Source: Corynespora cassiicola (Eukaryota; Ascomycota; Dothideomycetes; Pleosporales; Corynesporascaceae). Taken from it: a stretch of 64,000 bases of DNA. The stretch spans positions 4,154,001-4,218,000 of the forward strand of contig JAEUWY010000004.1 of assembly GCA_022059125.1 (NCBI GenBank). Reading direction: 5' to 3'. The notes beneath the pieces are model-generated. The model ran no database searches, was not told where the DNA came from, and saw only the letters and a program-made list of their open reading frames with translations. Position 1 is the stretch's first letter, and every line of letters starts with the position of its first letter. Shown here one piece after another: positions 31,705-45,000 of this stretch. The translations under genes were made by a program, and so were the position numbers.

Positions 31705-32837
31705 CTTTGCCTGCGCTCAAGAGACTGCGATGTACATGTCATCAGCGCCCTGCGACTGGCTCTCCTATATAACAATGACGACAGTACTGTAATGGAAAAA
31801 CTTCTCGACTCAATACGAGTAGTAATCACGCCCAAACACATCCCCTACTCACAGCCTCGGCCTCGGCCCCCCATGCATGCGTTTGCCTGTTCCCCCGATG
31901 CACCCCAAAAGCCATGTGCCATCCAGATCTCTGCGCCCCAACGCCTTAACGCCTAGGCCCAGCCCGTATTTCTCCCGCAAAAACACCTACCATCGTTACT
32001 GTTCTTTACGGGTAATTATGACTCAAGCGCCTCCTCCGTTTCTGTCCCAAAGCGCGACTCCTCCGCCCCAATCTGGCATATAACGCTTTGTCCATATATC
32101 CTCGCAAAGGGAAGGGTGACTTGGTCCAAGCGACGGATGTATTCAGCCTGTCCCCATTCATCTCCAATGGAGGGTCGGAAGTAAAAGGAGAAAAAAAAAA
32201 CGGTTCGGAGAGAAGGGTGGGGAGACAGCTTCCTGTTTGAGCTAGGCAAAACGTGTGGGTTGCCGAGGCGAGGGACATGATAAGCATGTCGGAGGCGAAG
32301 GATCGCGTCTCGCATGAGAGGTTATGCGAAAGGGGGTGGGCGTTGGGGTACCTGCACCTGCATCTGCATCTGCATTGGCGCGTGTGAGTCGGAGAATGGG
32401 CGAAGAGGGTACTTTTTGAGGATGGAGGAGGGAGCGTCATGGGTTTTTGGTATAGTGACTGGGAATGACAAGTATGAGGCCTTATCGACAGTATCTCTCT
32501 TTGTTTTGGATTGTTATGAGTTTAGATATATAGAATGCTAGTTGCAGATGGGACAAGTTTTGCATAGGTACCTAGGTGATGGGATTGTCCTCATGACTTG
32601 TTCTTTTTCCATGACTAACCTTCTACGGCTTCATGAACATACGTCTATGACAACCCAATTGCTTGCAAATTTTAGAGAAGAGGTTGCGAACAATCATCCT
32701 GGTGTCTCGTGAGTCACTTGAGAAACTGGGTATATATTTGATTATGTCGGCTGATCCAATGTTCGACTATGATAATATCTAATACCAACTATTTATACAA
32801 CGAATGTTACTTGGATATATATATATAAACTTTCCCT
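31705..32837. other. Intergenic upstream/downstream of minus-strand tyrosinase
   Basis: No supported gene. A short CTGCATCTGCATCTGCATTG microrepeat lies near 32354-32374. Sequence before 32837 is AT-rich with a TATATATATATA-like run near 32815-32827 next to the tyrosinase stop, which probably belongs to its 3' untranslated region. Confidence 0.4.
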
Positions 32838-34156
32838 CTACATGTACGTGTAGCAGAACGGCCCACCCATCGAGCTCATCGCCTCCTCGACGGTAATTTC
32901 CCCAGGGAACGCATATCCCAAGTTCATCTTATCGCTCAGCTTCGTCGCCGGCGCTGTCGGATCTGCGATGAAGGTCGTCCCATACAGTGCCTTGGTGCGG
33001 TTCGCAGGGTTCAAGTTCTGCCAAGTCCACCACACGCGGTCAATCTGCGCATGGTGGAGGTAAAACCACGGATCACCCGGCGAAGTGAAAAAGTCGGACC
33101 CGGGGTCGCCACCAATGGTGAAGTGGCCCGCCGTGTGCACGCCCATGAAGTTGTTGCCGAACGCGGGGTTGCCGCCCTGCATGTCGTACCAGAAGGTCTG
33201 CATGTCCTTGCTGTTGAGCAGCTTGACAACCATCTCGTCGTTGGTCCACTGCGAGCTCGTCCACGCAGAGATGTCGCGCTTGAGACAGCGCGGGTTGTAC
33301 CCGAGGCCGATCTTGTCAGCATGCTCCGGGTTGGTGTAATCGTAGTAGGGGTTCTGTGGCGTGCAGGTCAGGTCCGTGAAGACGGGGCCGAGGTTGACGG
33401 GCCAGTCCTTGAAGGGGCCAGACTTGACGCAGCCTCCTCCCTTGCCGTGCGGGATTTTGATCTGGGGGTCATCGTTGGTGGGGATGCCGTACCAGGACTG
33501 GTTGGTGCAGCCCAAAGCGCCGTTTCCGGAGATGGAGAGGTCGGAGCCGTCGAGGGATGGGGAAGCCTCGGGGTTCTCGGCCCAGCGCGGCCAGTTGTGG
33601 TACGGCTGATAGCCCTTATAGCCACACTCGTCGCGAAGGGTCTTCTCATACGCCCAGGTGAAGTAACGGTGCCATGGAAGGAAGTTTCCGGTGTTGTGGA
33701 CCTGGGGCTGTCAGTGAGGTGTCGGGTAGACTTGAGCGGGAGGTAACGGACCGAAAACGTCTGATTGATGTGAGTGCCGAGAAAGTCGTCGTAACGGTTT
33801 TTGCATCCAGGGCACTTCTCTTGAGGAGTCTTGGACGGCAGCTTCGACATGCATTGAACAGCTTGGATGTAGTTCTTCTTCTGAGCGGTAGAGAAAGAAG
33901 ACCACTCCTTGCGGACAATAATGTTGAAGGGGTTGCACTTCTTCCATTGACTTCCCTGCGTAGTGGCTTGATAAATCTGCTGGTTCATAGCAGCGATACC
34001 GGCATAGATATCGGCCTGCAACACACCCCCAGAAGCCACCTCGGCCCTTCTGTCAAATGACAGAGCGGGAGCGGTGGGCTCCTCGGTGGCAGGAATGGCA
34101 CCAGCTAGGGCCGAGGGCGCAAGCCACGCTGCGGTGAAGACTGCAGCAGTACGCAT
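32838..34156 (-). CDS. Secreted tyrosinase (monophenol monooxygenase), 2 exons
   Basis: Exons are 33752-34156 and 32838-33701, joined over a 50-nt intron; the product is 422 aa. A signal peptide is evident (MRTAAVFTAAWLAPSALAGA). The type 3 copper centre is complete. The CuA histidines are in GTHINQT, VHNTGNF and LPWHRYF. The CuB ones are in HTAGHF and in FYLHHAQIDRVWW. Cys pairs such as KCPGCKNR occur between. These enzymes oxidise phenols and catechols to quinones, and secreted forms act in melanin formation or on plant phenolics and protein tyrosines. The intron falls between the first and second copper His and was placed to recreate the conserved HINQTFSVHN junction. The protein lacks the long C-terminal latency domain of Agaricus-type tyrosinases, so it belongs to the short secreted group. 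Confidence 0.93.
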
Positions 34157-36142
34157 GTTGGCGGGAGGAGTAAAGTCAGAACGAAGGAGAATTAGGATCC
34201 GCAGTCGGAATATAGGAACGAACAGCGGATAAAGTTCTGAGGCGAGGCTCTAACCCGACCCTGGATTAGAATATTAGGATATTATAGGTAGATGGGATCA
34301 GAAAAACGTGGCAGATATTGAGATGCATGCGCCTTCAAATACCAAAGGAAAGGTGCCAATCCTTCTCTCGCATAGCATGAGGTGGCGCTCCTATCGCCCT
34401 CCGAGTTCGAGAACTCCGGCACTTGAGTGGCATTTCTCCTCCGATTAATGCTAGCCAGGGGAGACAATAGACTGAAGATGTTCAAAATGCAGGAATCTCG
34501 GAACTCCTTACCACATGAGGACTTGAGCATGGCGGCACAGCTGGGTAGTCAGGTCGACATGTTTCTAGACGCTTTAGTGCATGGGCCTGATTGGGTCCCA
34601 CAACATCGGTAAAAAGCGGTTGTTCAAGATCCCAAGGGTAGAGATCCTACAACCAGGGTTCGCCAGGAACCTCGTATTCGCGGGCCCGGCACGGGAGGCC
34701 TTTGCCGCGTGGGACCGACGGTGCTATTTTCTTGACAGAGGCTTGAATTGCCAAAAGAGACAGCATTGGCCGTTTGAGACTATATCATGTCAAATGGCTA
34801 CTCAGCCTAAATAGAATCGCTCTGCTTTTTGACTGAGAATATCGAAATATCTCGGTTCTACGGATCTTCCCATGGAGACTGCTTGACCGAAAACATCGCC
34901 AATGCATCGCGGCTCAAGATAAATTGAAAACTAGGGCGAACCTTGCCTGAAGCAATTAATATACTTTTAAAATGGATCGTTTCCATTTACGCATCGTTCG
35001 CAAGTGGTCGACTAGACGAGAAGCGAGATTGACCTTTTCAAAGAAGCGCAGGCGCGCCGAAGCCGTCCCCATAAGCCCACGAACCAATCTGGGCAATGTA
35101 AAAAGTGCGAGCTCGCGTACTCTTCCTACGGGGGGCGCCGAGGTAGCCTCCGAGCCCGCGAGGGAACTATTGGTGGCGTGATCGCATTCTTCGTCCGACC
35201 CGCGTCTAATCTTTTGACATGTGGGGTCGCCTGGCTCCTGGGAAAGTAAAGCGCCGGGTAACCGGTTAAGTTCGCCTGGGAATTCCGTGGGGCCTGATCC
35301 CCCGTCTTCATTTGCAGAGACGCATTGCCACTGTTCTTTGATCAGCTTCCTCTTTTCGCATGTGATGTGCAGGAAAAGTCTGATCGGATAGACCCACAAT
35401 GGCATGCGTTTGATCTGTGGTAATCCCGAGATGACAGTGGCCATTTTGGAAATTCAATGGATGCTGGATCATCTGAGAGGATTGCTAGGGTGGGGAGAGG
35501 CGGGAAGAGGGAAGCAGCTGCGTTGTCATCCAAAATGAGGCCGCCAGCCCTTTGCCTGTGGCTGACTCCCAAATGCATGTGTGAAGCGAGGTGAAAAGGT
35601 TTAGCACATTATGCAACGCGGTACACATGAATCGTTTGGGTGCGCAGAGACAGGCCCAAAACGTGGTCTGCATCCCTATCTTCCCGTCAACTTCTCTTTC
35701 CGGGACATGATGACTATTCTAAAAGGTTCTCAGGGCAGGGTCGAATGTTCTTAGGCCATCTCGAACTCCTCGTTCCGGGATTTACTACAGCCACTCTCGT
35801 ACATATGCAGGGGATTCGGTTCTCTCACGCTCCTAGCCAGTCAAGACCTGCAGGTGGTTGCACACCAACTGGCTAGTTAAGCTTCAACGGCTAGTCCCAC
35901 ACGACCTTGAACACCTCCGAAGCGGCAGCTGGTTCTGCAGCCCGTTCTTCTTCCCCGTCGCCGTGCAATTTATCCCGCACAGAAGCAAACCAAGCGAGAC
36001 GTTGTGCATCTCACGGCTGCACCTGAGACTGCAAGTGATGAAGAACAATGGCCCATAAGCTTCACACTGTCCTTACTTTTTGCTGATCTATTCCCCACGA
36101 CATTTTTGATTTTCGGCTTTACTCTTCGTTGTGCTGGGTACA
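34157..36142. other. Intergenic, 2 kb
   Basis: It holds the divergent promoters of the tyrosinase (minus) and the rhodopsin-domain receptor (plus). Openings up to 160 codons exist on the minus strand (34956-35444), but they contain no domain, look arginine-rich, and are interrupted by equally long openings on the other strand. No gene is called. Confidence 0.45.
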
Positions 36143-37678
36143 ATGATTCCTGCTTTGGTTTCGAGGCAGGCTCCCGGACCTCCCGGGCCTCCCCCTTCTC
36201 CTGAGTACCTTGCCGAGAATATAGCACCCAAACTACTGGCGATTGACTGCACCCTGTTTGGATTGGCTATGATAACTGTGCTGATGCGGTATTATGTGCG
36301 CATCTTCATGTTAAAAATGTTCGGGTGGGACGGTTAGTATACCTGTGCCACAGGGTCTCGCAACTGGCTGACCGTTTACAGATGTGATGATGTTGATCTC
36401 AGCCGTAAGTTGCAGAAGTCAGCCAGATCAACGATTTAGTCGTTAATCTTTCTTTGTACAGATTCTGAGCATAACTTGTCTTGCACTTTTTGTCAAGCTT
36501 ATCGAACTGGGGCTTGGTAAACACGTCGAGGCCTTGACCATGGGAGTCGCCGATCCAACCCAGTTGATTTATGACATTTTTGCATACATGTACTTTTACT
36601 CGCTATTCATCATCTTTGCGTACAGTTTTATCAAGCTGTCCATCGGGTTCTTTTTGCTGCGACTGGCGGACCGCACGCGATGGAGAAGATTCCTACAAGG
36701 CACGATAGGTAAGGAAACACAACCGTCTCTAAGTCAGATGTCAATACTGACATTTGGTAGGATTCCTGATTATTTTTACTTTAGGGTCTACGCTTGCTAT
36801 CATATTTCAATGCATACCGGTACGGGCTGGCTGGGACCACAAATACCGCGCAGAACACCCAGATACGAAATGCTACGACCCTGAAATCTTCAAGAATGTG
36901 GGAGTTTTCAACTCTTGTGGGTCAGCTCTCCGCGGCGAAAGATTAGCTTGACTGACTGTGCCTCAGCGATCAACATCGCTACGGATCTGCTCTTCGCTCT
37001 GATCCCCATCCCAATGATTTGGAAATTGCAAGTAAATTTCCGCACCAAGGTTGGATTGGGTGTCATTTTGGGCTTGGGCTTCTTGTACGTGCCACCGCCT
37101 CATCCGTGTCAATCAACACCTACTGACTTTATCAGCGCTTCGGCTATCGCGATCTACAAGACCCCCATGCAGTACAACTTCTTCAAGGAGCCCGATTGGT
37201 CTGGAAAGGGATCATGGTACTACATCTGGCAGCAGTACGTCAGACGATCCTCTTATTTTACTTATACTAACGCAGAAACAGAGTCGAAATGAACGTCGGC
37301 ATCATGGCCGCCTGCCTTCCCACCCTCAAGCCGCTGTTCGCAAACTTCTTCGGCCATATTCGCGCTATGACCTCCGGTTCCCAAGGCCGCAGCACCGGCT
37401 TGTCGAAACCATACAACTCGAATGGCTACTTCCGCCAAAACGAACCGACGGACCGTTCATTCGCGCTCAAAGAGATAAACAGCAGCCTGGCCAGCACGGC
37501 GCAACAGGGCGCATACTCGGCGGAGTCGCCGACTGTGTATGGAGGCTCGAATTGGGAGTCGAGAAGGCAGAGCAAAGGTGGAGAGAGCGACGAGAGCATT
37601 TTGCCATTGCAGGGTGCGCCTCATCTACAACCCAAGGGCAGAGTTATTATCAGGACCACGGAGGTCAATGTTTCTTAG
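36143..37678 (+). CDS. Rhodopsin-domain integral membrane protein (PTH11-like receptor), 7 exons
   Basis: Exons are 36143-36332, 36382-36404, 36462-36708, 36761-36916, 36967-37084, 37136-37234 and 37282-37678; introns are 47-57 nt and the product is 409 aa. The protein has seven predicted membrane helices and the hallmarks of the fungal rhodopsin-domain family. These include FGWDD after helix 1, SFIKLSIGFFLLRL in the third helix region, QCIPVRAGW, the INIATDLLFALIPIPMIWKLQ block, and NVGIMAACLPTLKPL in helix 7. It starts with a short extracellular segment rich in Pro (PGPPGPPPSP) and ends with a 110-residue Ser/Gly-rich cytosolic tail. It lacks a CFEM domain. Family members are orphan PTH11-type receptors, some needed for host-surface sensing. 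A second member lies at 48.2 kb and shares one intron position. Confidence 0.88.
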
Positions 37679-38150
37679 AGTATATAGTTGATTTCATCAA
37701 AACGAGAGATTAGTTGTGACACTCAGCTTATGCTTGTATCGTGTGATCGACCACTTTTTGAAAGAGCCCAGGTTTCGACCCCATCCGTGCTCATTCAAGT
37801 ATGCAGTACCTGGGTACCCTCTTTCGCAACGGTCAAGGCTGGTACTGTCTGCATAATGGCCCCTTGGCCCGTTGTGATCACTCGTCGCCCCACCTGCTCG
37901 TGCTAGGACCTGCGTAATGAGAGTGTTCTGAGCGGAATATGGCGATACGGGGAAAGATCGACAAAACAGCGGTAAAGTCTCATGACTCAAGCATGCCAAT
38001 ACGTAGGATAGCGGTGCGAGAATCGCATGGTACAGTTATGGCATATCTTTTGTTAATAATCTATGGCGCGATTCTTGCTCCGATACATACGAGCAAAACT
38101 AATCGTAAACGATCCATGGTCTACAACCAACTCCAAAACTCCATGGCCAA
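37679..38150. other. Convergent intergenic spacer
   Basis: This spacer lies between the ends of the plus-strand receptor gene and the minus-strand CLC gene. It contains only 3' untranslated sequence and no credible open frame. Confidence 0.5.
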
Positions 38151-41030
38151 TTACCGCAGTCGATCTTCACCAATAAAGCTGTCCTCTTCTTCAGTCGGCG
38201 TAGACAACAACCCCCTGCCCTCACTACTCTCATCATCATCCCTTTGCCGTACTGTCCCTCGTCCGACACCTGATCCAATGTCCTCACCGTCATCCACACC
38301 ATTGAGAATGAACCAGACATCTTTCTTGGTCAAAAGACCCTTGAGCGTGCCTCTGTCGGTGAACAAGACATATTTCAGTCCCAATTTCTGGAACATGGAC
38401 ACAGTCAACGGAAAGCTGGCCTTTGCATTGAGGGTAATCGGCGTCTGATCCATCCACGGTCGCAGGTCGAGGGACGTAGTTGGATCGGACAGCGGCTGAT
38501 GTGAGAAGTAAGCTTCGGTCTCATCACTGAGATTTTTAGGGGGCGCGAGAGCAGCAGAGAGGGCGTATGCGAGCTCGGTACGCGATATATAACCCAACAG
38601 GATAGCGTCCCGAGTGTTGTCAATGATAGGGAATCCTCGGTAATTGTGCAGAGTAAGCATTTTGCGCAGACTCTGAATGGTGTGACCCGTTGATGTGATA
38701 ACCATCATGTCTTCAAGTCGCGTCATGACTTGGGATGCAGGAACATCGGGGATAGATGATCCGTTGTCGTCGCGGTTATCCAAGAATGGATACCCGTTGA
38801 AATGAATCCATGCCTCGTAGATTCCCCGTGGCGAGATGGCGTCTCCGATCCACTTGCTAATCATGACGGCAATCATGATGGGCAATACATATGTCAAAGC
38901 TCCAGTAAGCTCAAACATGATGACAACGATAGAAACCGTCATTCGTGTTGCTCCGGCGAGCGCTGACGCAGCTCCAATGATCGCATATGTCCCTGGTGTA
39001 ACGCATTGTACATCGGGCTCGCAAGATCCAAATATGAAAAGGTCTGGCCATGCCTGCTGGAGCTGCTCCATTGAGAGTCCTACAGCCCTTCCATAGAGAC
39101 CACCAATGGCCATAGAGGGAGCAATGATACCTGCAGGTATCTGGAGGCCAAAAGTGAAGCTTGCCAAGATGATTCCAAGGCCGGCTGAAATGACAAGAAG
39201 GGCCACCACTCCCGTGTTGGCCTTTCCAGCCTTGCATAAACCCAGTGTATCCTCAGTCAAATCCACGCATTCGGCAAACAATGCATGTACAAGCTCAGAA
39301 GCTTGTGCCCTCATGAACTTTATGGGAAAGCTGATGATAGCCGTGATTAGCGTAACAACAACTACCTCCGTTACTGGGCCTTTGAGGTAGTTACGGTGCT
39401 TGCGCCATTCGGCAACCCTCATATTGAGCTTGATGAAGAGACCTCCATAAAGTCCACCGAGAATACCGAGGACTATGAATGGCCCAATCTCGAAATCGTG
39501 CCAGTCGCTGTGGTATACAACTTGATATTGGACGAGCTTGCCTGTCCTGAAGGGATTAGCAGCTTGTAGTGTAACTGCGGCAACCATGGCACAGACAAAA
39601 CTCTGCCACATGGTCTTGTCCGGAAAGTAGTAGGAGAGTTGCTCTAAACTGAAGAGCACTCCACCAATCGGCGAGCCGAACGCAACCGAGATGCCCGCCG
39701 CGGCTGCGGCCGAGAAAACCTCTCGTTTTCTAGCTGCGACATGTTAGCATCGATTTGTACATTTTCGCGCGTGTCCAATGACATACCCTCGTTTTGGTTT
39801 ACGTTGCTAAATAGTTTCATGAAGATGTTCGCAGAACAGCATGCGACATGAACCAGAGGGCCTTCTTTACCCAACCAAAGACCTGACGCGACGGCAAGAC
39901 ACTACTTCCTGTTAGACACGTCGTTATACTGCTTCGAGTACTTACCAGGCCCAATGTCTTGATCAACAATGTCCAGCCACCCAAGAAACGCCGAATAATG
40001 AATCCGCCCAGCACTGTCTTTATTTCCGCAATACCGCTGTGTTTCGCGTATGTCGAATATTCGCGGACCAAAAGGCTGGCGCATGCAGCAAAGACAATCT
40101 GCGATGATTAGACTCTAGTTTCTTTTTTGGGGAATACCGCACTCACCGAAAAGATGATGAAAAAGATGTACCGCACAATCCAACCTCCACCGTACGAATG
40201 TATACCTAATGCGACACCCCATGGATGCCAATCGTGACATTGCGACATCTCCGAATAGCCCCAGCAGCAAAAGCTCTTATTCAGCCAAAACCTCCCATCT
40301 CCGTCCACGTTGCTGCAGTATCCCGTCTTGAGGTCTCCCAGCCAGTCACTCGCGATGTCGATAAAGGCCGCTATTCCACCGCTCATGATTCCTGCAGCGA
40401 TCAGGATGATCCATACCTGACTGGCATCTGCCAACTGCTTGATGTGCCCTACAACGCCGCTTGCGCCGCTGTATAGGTATTTCAACCGTTGTCGTTCCTT
40501 TGCATATTCAAAGATCCAATCAATGGCCGTCAGATCATCGTATCCCACGCGGCGACCTGGCCCCTCGACATACCAATCCAATCCGTTCGCATCCTTGGTG
40601 TCTTGGAGATGGTCGCCAGCGCTTGCGGGTGTATCGAGGTAATTTAGGATGAGTTCGGTGGAGTCGTTCGCGTGATGAGTATTAATTTGTTGCAATCGTG
40701 ACTGCGGTGGTCGCTGCAAGGGAGACGTGCGATTGTTCCCGCTTCCGAGGGGGGAGGAGAGGAACCGAGGGATGCTGAAAGGGGATGATGCGGGAGCCTT
40801 TTTCTTACGCTTGAACGAGATGCTATTACAGAAAGTCAGCTATATAGGGATAAGAACGGGCGGGGTTAAAATGCGCACCGCTCAGGCAGGGTGTTCTCTA
40901 GCGGGTCCTCGGCAAGCAGGCCCTCCTCCTCGCTGTGATCGTCCTCGATGGCAGGTTGGCGATTGGGTGCGCGGCTGGACGACGCGCCAGCCTGCACATG
41001 GGCAGGCTGACTGGATGACGAGCTGGACAT
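38151..41030 (-). CDS. CLC-type voltage-gated chloride channel/antiporter, 5 exons
   Basis: Exons in transcript order are 40879-41030, 40147-40822, 39946-40098, 39787-39901 and 38151-39733; introns are 44-56 nt and the product is 892 aa. The CLC core shows [13 protein letters not shown], the gating-glutamate motif GKEGPLVH (about residues 338-345), [13 protein letters not shown] and the [21 protein letters not shown] filter region. Two CBS domains follow, beginning near residues 690 and 790. The N-terminal 150 residues are cytosolic and acidic/Ser-rich. The layout matches the intracellular CLC-3/4/5 and yeast Gef1 group, which exchanges chloride for protons in endosomes, Golgi or vacuole and supports copper loading and acidification. 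The start at MSSSSSSQ was preferred over an in-frame ATG 41 codons upstream that adds an unrelated Pro/Arg segment. The C-terminal tail is rich in Asp, Glu and Ser. Confidence 0.95.
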
Positions 41031-42001
41031 GCCCGCAGTATGCACTACTGTAATGCTGGAGGAGCATTCTCTAGGCGCACATGTCGGACGGGATCGTGGA
41101 TTCGGCGAAGCTCCAGGCGCCAGATAGTCGCATGTCGGAGGCCGCCCTGCCAAGGCCGATGCTGAGTAACGAGCTTAGCGCGGCGTGGCCGTCTCGTCTC
41201 GGGTCGGACGCGGCGCTTCATCTACACCAGCCCCACCCAAGAGATTGACTAAAAGTCACAACAGGTACTCCTCAACGGCTACCGTATCCTACACAAATAT
41301 AGTTCGTCTACTGGACATATTCTCCGTATCATGGATCTGCATTTGGAGACATCACGACGCCTGCAAGCTAAACTTGTTGTACATGCAATACATTGAGCCT
41401 TCGCTGCCAGTTCTATACAGCTGCAGATATTCTCGTTAATTAGGTAACGCACGGAATACAAGTCAACCGCAAAGTTCGGCAGCACACATGACAAACTAGC
41501 TCCACTTCTGTGATTCTTCCGTAATGTGGCTTTGATGCATATCGTGCAATCGAGCTATATTCGTTTTTGCTGATCGATCTCAAAGCTGCAGGTTCTTGTT
41601 TAGGCTAAGCCTAGACCCTGCAGCACTACGCTGCCAGTACATCCGGATCCTATCTGTCAGCTGTTTCTATTGGCTCAAGATTTAAATGCCATCTATCCAA
41701 CCTTGGCGAACTTCAAAGCATCTCGCGCAGTATTCTCGCAGAACACAAACTACGGCATGCAAAGAGGCAGCTGTACGGTATCACGTTTCTCTGCATCTCG
41801 CACATCATGCCCCTGGCATTAATAGTCCGCTAACTGTGTGCGATGGGAAATCTTGCCAGTTGTGATTGCGGCAAAATGATAACTTTGAATATATTGCAGA
41901 TTGCAGCCCAAGGGCATTGTGATCCATAAATTGAACATCTTAGCCGGCTCTCCCACATGTTGAACCTCCCCAGTGTCATTCCCCCTTCGAACCTTTCGAA
42001 A
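41031..42001. other. Divergent promoter region of CLC and subtilase genes
   Basis: About 970 bases separate the two divergent start codons. No coding frame is supported. An in-frame ATG for the subtilase at 41957 lies at the right edge. Confidence 0.45.
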
Positions 42002-45000
42002 ATGGGTTTGGAAATAGCCACCCGCTGGCTGGTCATCTTTGCATTATTTCTCCAGTCGAATGCACGATCACTAAACTTCAATCTGAGCAATTCAGCTATC
42101 GTCCCTGGGGCTTTCCTGGTCGAATTCGAAGATGGCGCCGTGAGTGACATGAACGTTCCTCCCTTTCCTCTCTAAAGATACCAGGATCAACCTATGTTCC
42201 TTGCCGATATTTCTTCCAAGAGTCTTACTGCCAGATCACGAGTGACCATTGATGGAAAGATATTCAAAGGAGCATCGTATCAATTCGACACTGCGGCGAT
42301 GGGAGAAAACCCGGCGCAATTACTCTCAGAATTACGAACAGTCAAGAACGTCTGGCCTGTCACAAAGATTAAAAGACCAGATGACAAGGTAAATTGGAAC
42401 GGGGTTGAAAATGCGCTCACCAGTATTCAATCTGAAGGGTATGCTCCTCACATTATAACTCAAGTGGACAGGCTTCATGGAGCGGGAGTCGCCGGTAAAG
42501 GCATTAGGATAGGAATCGTGGACAGCGGAGTGAGTTCAAGGCTTTCTAGATGAGCAGAATTGACAAGGGTAGATTGACTATCTCCATCCTGCCCTTGGAG
42601 GGGGCTTTGGGCCTGGTTTCCTGGTTGCTCGTGGATACGACCATATAGGTGACAGCCCACCCACAGCCAGTGTCCCAATAACAGATGGCGAGTAAGCAAT
42701 CTACGCTCTTGTCTCATTATTCCACTGATATACGTAGTCCGTATGAAAATTGCGATGGTCATGGTACCCATGTTGCTGGTATGAAGCAAACTCGGTTAAC
42801 GTGATTCAATCTAATGCTACTAGGTATCATCGCTGCCCAAAAAAACGAACTTGGATTCACCGGAGCCGCATATGTAGGTTAATGGCAATCGCCAAACACA
42901 ATATGCTGATTCATCTAGGAATCAGAGATTGGAATGTACAGGGTCTTTGGTGAGACACTGTTCGCAGTCCAAATAATCAGACTGATGTCCTGCAGGATGC
43001 ACCGGTGATTCTACAGACGATGTCGTAACGGCAGGCATCAGCAAAGCCTTTGATGACGGAAACCATATCATCTCAGGATCTCTGGGCAAATACAGCAATT
43101 GGCCACATGATCCCATGGCGGTTCTTCTCGATCGCATCACCAAAGCTGGTGTTATTTGGTATGTCCCCTTTATCTCACCCAAGTTATGATCTAAAGAGAA
43201 CTAGTGTCTTTTCCCAGGGTAATACTGGATTTGGAGGCCCTTTCTTCGGGGGAACGCCAGCATCAGCCAAAAGCGCCATAGCAGTTGCGTCTACCGAAAG
43301 CACATATGCACCACAAGTTTTGTACAACGCAAGTCTTAGCATTGGTAACGGCAGTTTACAATCTTTTGGCTGGTCGCATGGAATACCATCAGCCTGGGGC
43401 AATATTTCATTTCCTCTTTACATTGGCAATTCTTCTGCAGATCTTCATACTCCTGATTGCAACGAGTTTGTCAATGCACCGAATTTGACTAATTATATTG
43501 TCATGATTCGGTTGGAATCAGCTTGCTCCGAATGGGGAAAAGCGAGGTTTGCCACCGAAAAGGGAGCTCAACACGCCCTCTTCTATACCGAGGATACGGA
43601 TGAGTGAGTTGATAATCCGTGGCCTTATAGTGAACTAACAACTGCTGTAGAACTGGATCACTTATATTCCCTAATGAATATGGCATACCCAAAGGTGTCG
43701 GATGGCTGCCTCGCCCATTCGCACAGGAGTTTATCAAGCTCTATCAAAGTGGCAAAGAACTCACTCTTCACATTACCGACCCTGCACATGCACATGTCTA
43801 GTAAGCCTTGCGAATTCGATTATGATGATTCATATTCTAAATTAGTTAGCGTGAACGACATTCCAAACTTATTTGCAGGGTCCTTGAGCGAGTTCAGCAG
43901 CTGGGGTCCTACCTGGGAACTGGACGTAAAGCCAGAAATTGCTGCTCCAGGAGGTCAAATACTATCAACATACCCTGTTCGCTTGGGCTCGTATGCGGGT
44001 GCTTCTGGAACTTCTATGGTGACTGATTTGCCCGTTTTCCTCGACACAAGGCTAACAAATATAGTCTGCACCATTGATAACAGGAATCGTCGCTCTCCTA
44101 CTCTCAGTTCGCAAGGATCTCAGCATGGATGACATAAAGAGCCTCTTGGCTACAACAGCAAAACCCATAAACCACACAGACAGCACAACTGCCCTTCTAA
44201 GCCTCGCGCCCGTTCCCCAACAAGGAAGCGGCATTGTCCAAGCCTGGTCCGCCTTGCACGCAACCAGCATCATCCACCCTTCCAAACTCCTGCTAAACGA
44301 CACCGAGCACTTTCTCCAATCCCACGCCCTCACAATCCGCAACACTGGCGATAAGCCCGTGACCTACATTCTCAGCGCCTCCCACGCCCCCACCTTCTTC
44401 ACCCTAAACCCAGACTCCCCTTCCCCACCCACCACCCCCTCCCTCCAACTCTCCCCCTCAACCGCAACCCTCACCTTCTCCACCCCCAACATTACCATCC
44501 CCGCCGGCGAAACCGCAACCCTAGAACTATCCTTCGCACCACCCGCTTCTCTAGAAGCCGCACGAATACCCCTCTATAGCGGCTTCGTGCATCTCACCTC
44601 CACCAGCACAACCCCCGAATCGCACTCCATCCCCTACCTCGGCGCCGTCGGCCGCCTCCGCAAGGCCCTAGTAATGACCCAAGAGGACTTCTCCCTCGCT
44701 TACTCGGGCCCCTCGGGCATCGCGCCCGCTGCGCCCGGCAGTACGTTTACGCTCCCGCGCCCCGCCACCGCACCTGGGAACACCACCTCCACCTCCACCT
44801 CCGCTTCCGCTCCTGCCCCGGAGCTACGCGTCCCAATCTTCGTCGCGGGCTTCGAGCTCGGGGTCCCGAAGTGGGACATTGAGCTCTGGGCCCTGCGCGG
44901 GGCGCCGTCGCGGAATGAGACGGGGGGTGGGGCGGAGCTGGAGCGGAAGGTCGGGGGTGTGGCGGGGTTTCCGATGAGGTGGTGGTCGCGCGGGGTTCAG

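Noticed and set aside
31401..31841. 146-codon minus-strand opening over the 30.9-31.7 kb gene
   Set aside because: Low-complexity translation; the plus strand offers an in-phase splice joining two frames.
34956..35444. 162-codon minus-strand opening between tyrosinase and receptor
   Set aside because: No domain and Arg-rich chance composition; ORFs of equal quality occur on the opposite strand.
37740..37800. B-box-like TTTCGACCCC segment checked as a possible tRNA
   Set aside because: No A-box, no acceptor pairing and no cloverleaf could be drawn.
41031..41153. Upstream in-frame ATG extension of the CLC protein
   Set aside because: The extra 41 residues are Pro/Arg/Cys-rich and unlike a CLC N terminus; the Ser-rich start at 41030 is more plausible.
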